From Mycolicibacter heraklionensis (GTDB taxonomy: Bacteria; Actinomycetota; Actinomycetes; Mycobacteriales; Mycobacteriaceae), in the NCBI GenBank assembly GCA_001673575.1, contig LZME01000122.1:1-64000 (forward strand): a stretch of 64,000 nucleotides of DNA, given 5' to 3'. Shown in pieces: positions 63,323 through 64,000 of the stretch. The notes below the pieces were generated by a model that was not told where the DNA came from, did no database searches, and worked only from the letters and a program-made list of their open reading frames with translations. Within the stretch, counting starts at the first letter, position 1. Every line of letters begins with the position of its first letter. A program made the position numbers and the translations under genes.

Positions 63323-64000
63323 ATGCGCCGCGCCATGAAACCCCGGGAGATCCGGCGAGCCGAGCTGCTCGACCAGGCGCTGACACTCTTTCTGGAGCGC
63401 GGCTATGACGATGTCAGCCTTAACGAGCTTCTCGCAGCCACGGGCATACCGAAAGGCGCTTTCTACCATTATTTTCCATCCAAAGACGCGTTGGTCGTCG
63501 CGCTGGCCGAACGCAGCGCCCACGCAGCGTTGGAGGCGCTGCGTCCGGTCTTCGACCAGCCGGAAACGGGCGCCCTGGAACGCCTCAACGGTGGGCTGAC
63601 GGCAAGCTACGACGTCAAGATGGCGACGGGGACTCCCGAGCAGATCGCGGCGATGACGGCGCTCTTCGCGCCACACAATCGCGCGCTGTTCGCCAAGATC
63701 GTGGAGACCTGGGAGGACCTGTTTCGACCGGTGCTGACCAAGCTCATCAGCGAAGGAGTCGACGAGGGCGTGTTTGACACCTTCGATCCCGAAGGTGTCG
63801 GCGACATGATCCAAGGTTTCGCGGCCAGCTTGCGCAGAAACCTGATGCAGGTAGTCGATGCGCCGGACGCGAAGGCACGTCGTCGGGCCATCGACGACTG
63901 CGTGAAACGGATCAAACTGCACGGCATCGCGACGGACCGAATCCTCGGATTGCCGGACGGATCAACGGTTGTGTTGGACCGCAAACAAGTAGAGGCGATG
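63323..64000 (+). CDS. TetR/AcrR-family regulator, 3' end outside window
   Basis: 226 codons are visible, with no stop before the edge. The N-terminal domain is EIRRAELLDQALTLFLERGY, LNELLAATGIPKGAFYHYFPSKDAL. This is a TetR helix-turn-helix followed by a helical ligand domain. The visible length already exceeds a usual TetR (about 200), so a C-terminal extension is likely. It is in an operon with the membrane protein and probably binds sites A and B upstream, giving autorepression. Confidence 0.85.
   Translation, partial: MRRAMKPREIRRAELLDQALTLFLERGYDDVSLNELLAATGIPKGAFYHYFPSKDALVVALAERSAHAALEALRPVFDQPETGALERLNGGLTASYDVKMATGTPEQIAAMTALFAPHNRALFAKIVETWEDLFRPVLTKLISEGVDEGVFDTFDPEGVGDMIQGFAASLRRNLMQVVDAPDAKARRRAIDDCVKRIKLHGIATDRILGLPDGSTVVLDRKQVEAM

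Overview
The window is high-GC actinobacterial DNA, almost certainly from a non-tuberculous mycobacterium. The main evidence is a long stretch (about 33.0-62.8 kb) that keeps, in inverted orientation, the gene order I remember for M. tuberculosis Rv0566c back to Rv0542c: yajQ, a Baeyer-Villiger monooxygenase, gpsA, htpX, grcC1, menJ, an Rv0560c-like methyltransferase, menG, an Rv0556-like protein, menD, bpoC, menC, menB, Rv0547c- and Rv0546c-like genes, the phosphate transporter, Rv0543c-like and menE. SigL/RslA, VapBC, MmpL, WXG100 and DUF4226 proteins agree. The species is not determined. All comparisons to named genes are from memory and were not searched.

Region 1 (1-12.7 kb) looks like a sigma-factor-controlled biosynthetic island and is the most interesting part. 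It starts with the end of a SigL-like ECF sigma gene, coupled to an anti-sigma zinc-finger domain fused in frame to a complete carotenoid oxygenase. A full sigL-rslA pair follows, then a four-gene operon (ThDP enzyme, SRPBCC protein, KAS III-like enzyme, HisC-like aminotransferase). On the other strand lies a type III polyketide synthase - isoprenylcysteine-methyltransferase-like - FAD reductase operon, divergent from an MmpL exporter. Four sites match TGAACc-N16-CGTgtC, the SigL promoter pattern, each with a spacer of exactly 16 nt. They sit before sigL, the ThDP operon, the PKS operon and mmpL.

Region 2 (12.7-32.9 kb) is mixed housekeeping and accessory content: selO, a secreted serine protease, an acyl-CoA carboxylase beta/enoyl-CoA hydratase set, methyltransferases, a thioesterase, a DUF4226 effector-like gene with two small membrane proteins, a large membrane protein with a kinase-like insert, VapBC, galT-galK, a methyltransferase behind a probable DosR box, an amidohydrolase, a PPOX-type flavoprotein, a 2-oxoglutarate oxygenase and tRNA-Tyr.

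Region 3 (33-62.8 kb) is the menaquinone locus. menD, menC, menB, menE, menG, menJ and the polyprenyl diphosphate synthase cover most of naphthoquinone ring formation, prenyl chain supply, methylation and chain reduction. Several things interrupt it: a SulP transporter with a decayed HicB antitoxin, two TetR/oxidoreductase pairs with twin palindromic operators, a type VII (WXG100) toxin/immunity cassette next to a LuxR-type pseudogene, and a tandem duplication of the phosphate transporter plus its small membrane partner. The mannosyltransferase gene I expect beside menG (Rv0557) is absent.

Region 4 (62.8 kb to the end) holds a small membrane protein and a TetR gene that runs off the window. 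Both lie behind twin palindromes that overlap the menE stop codon.
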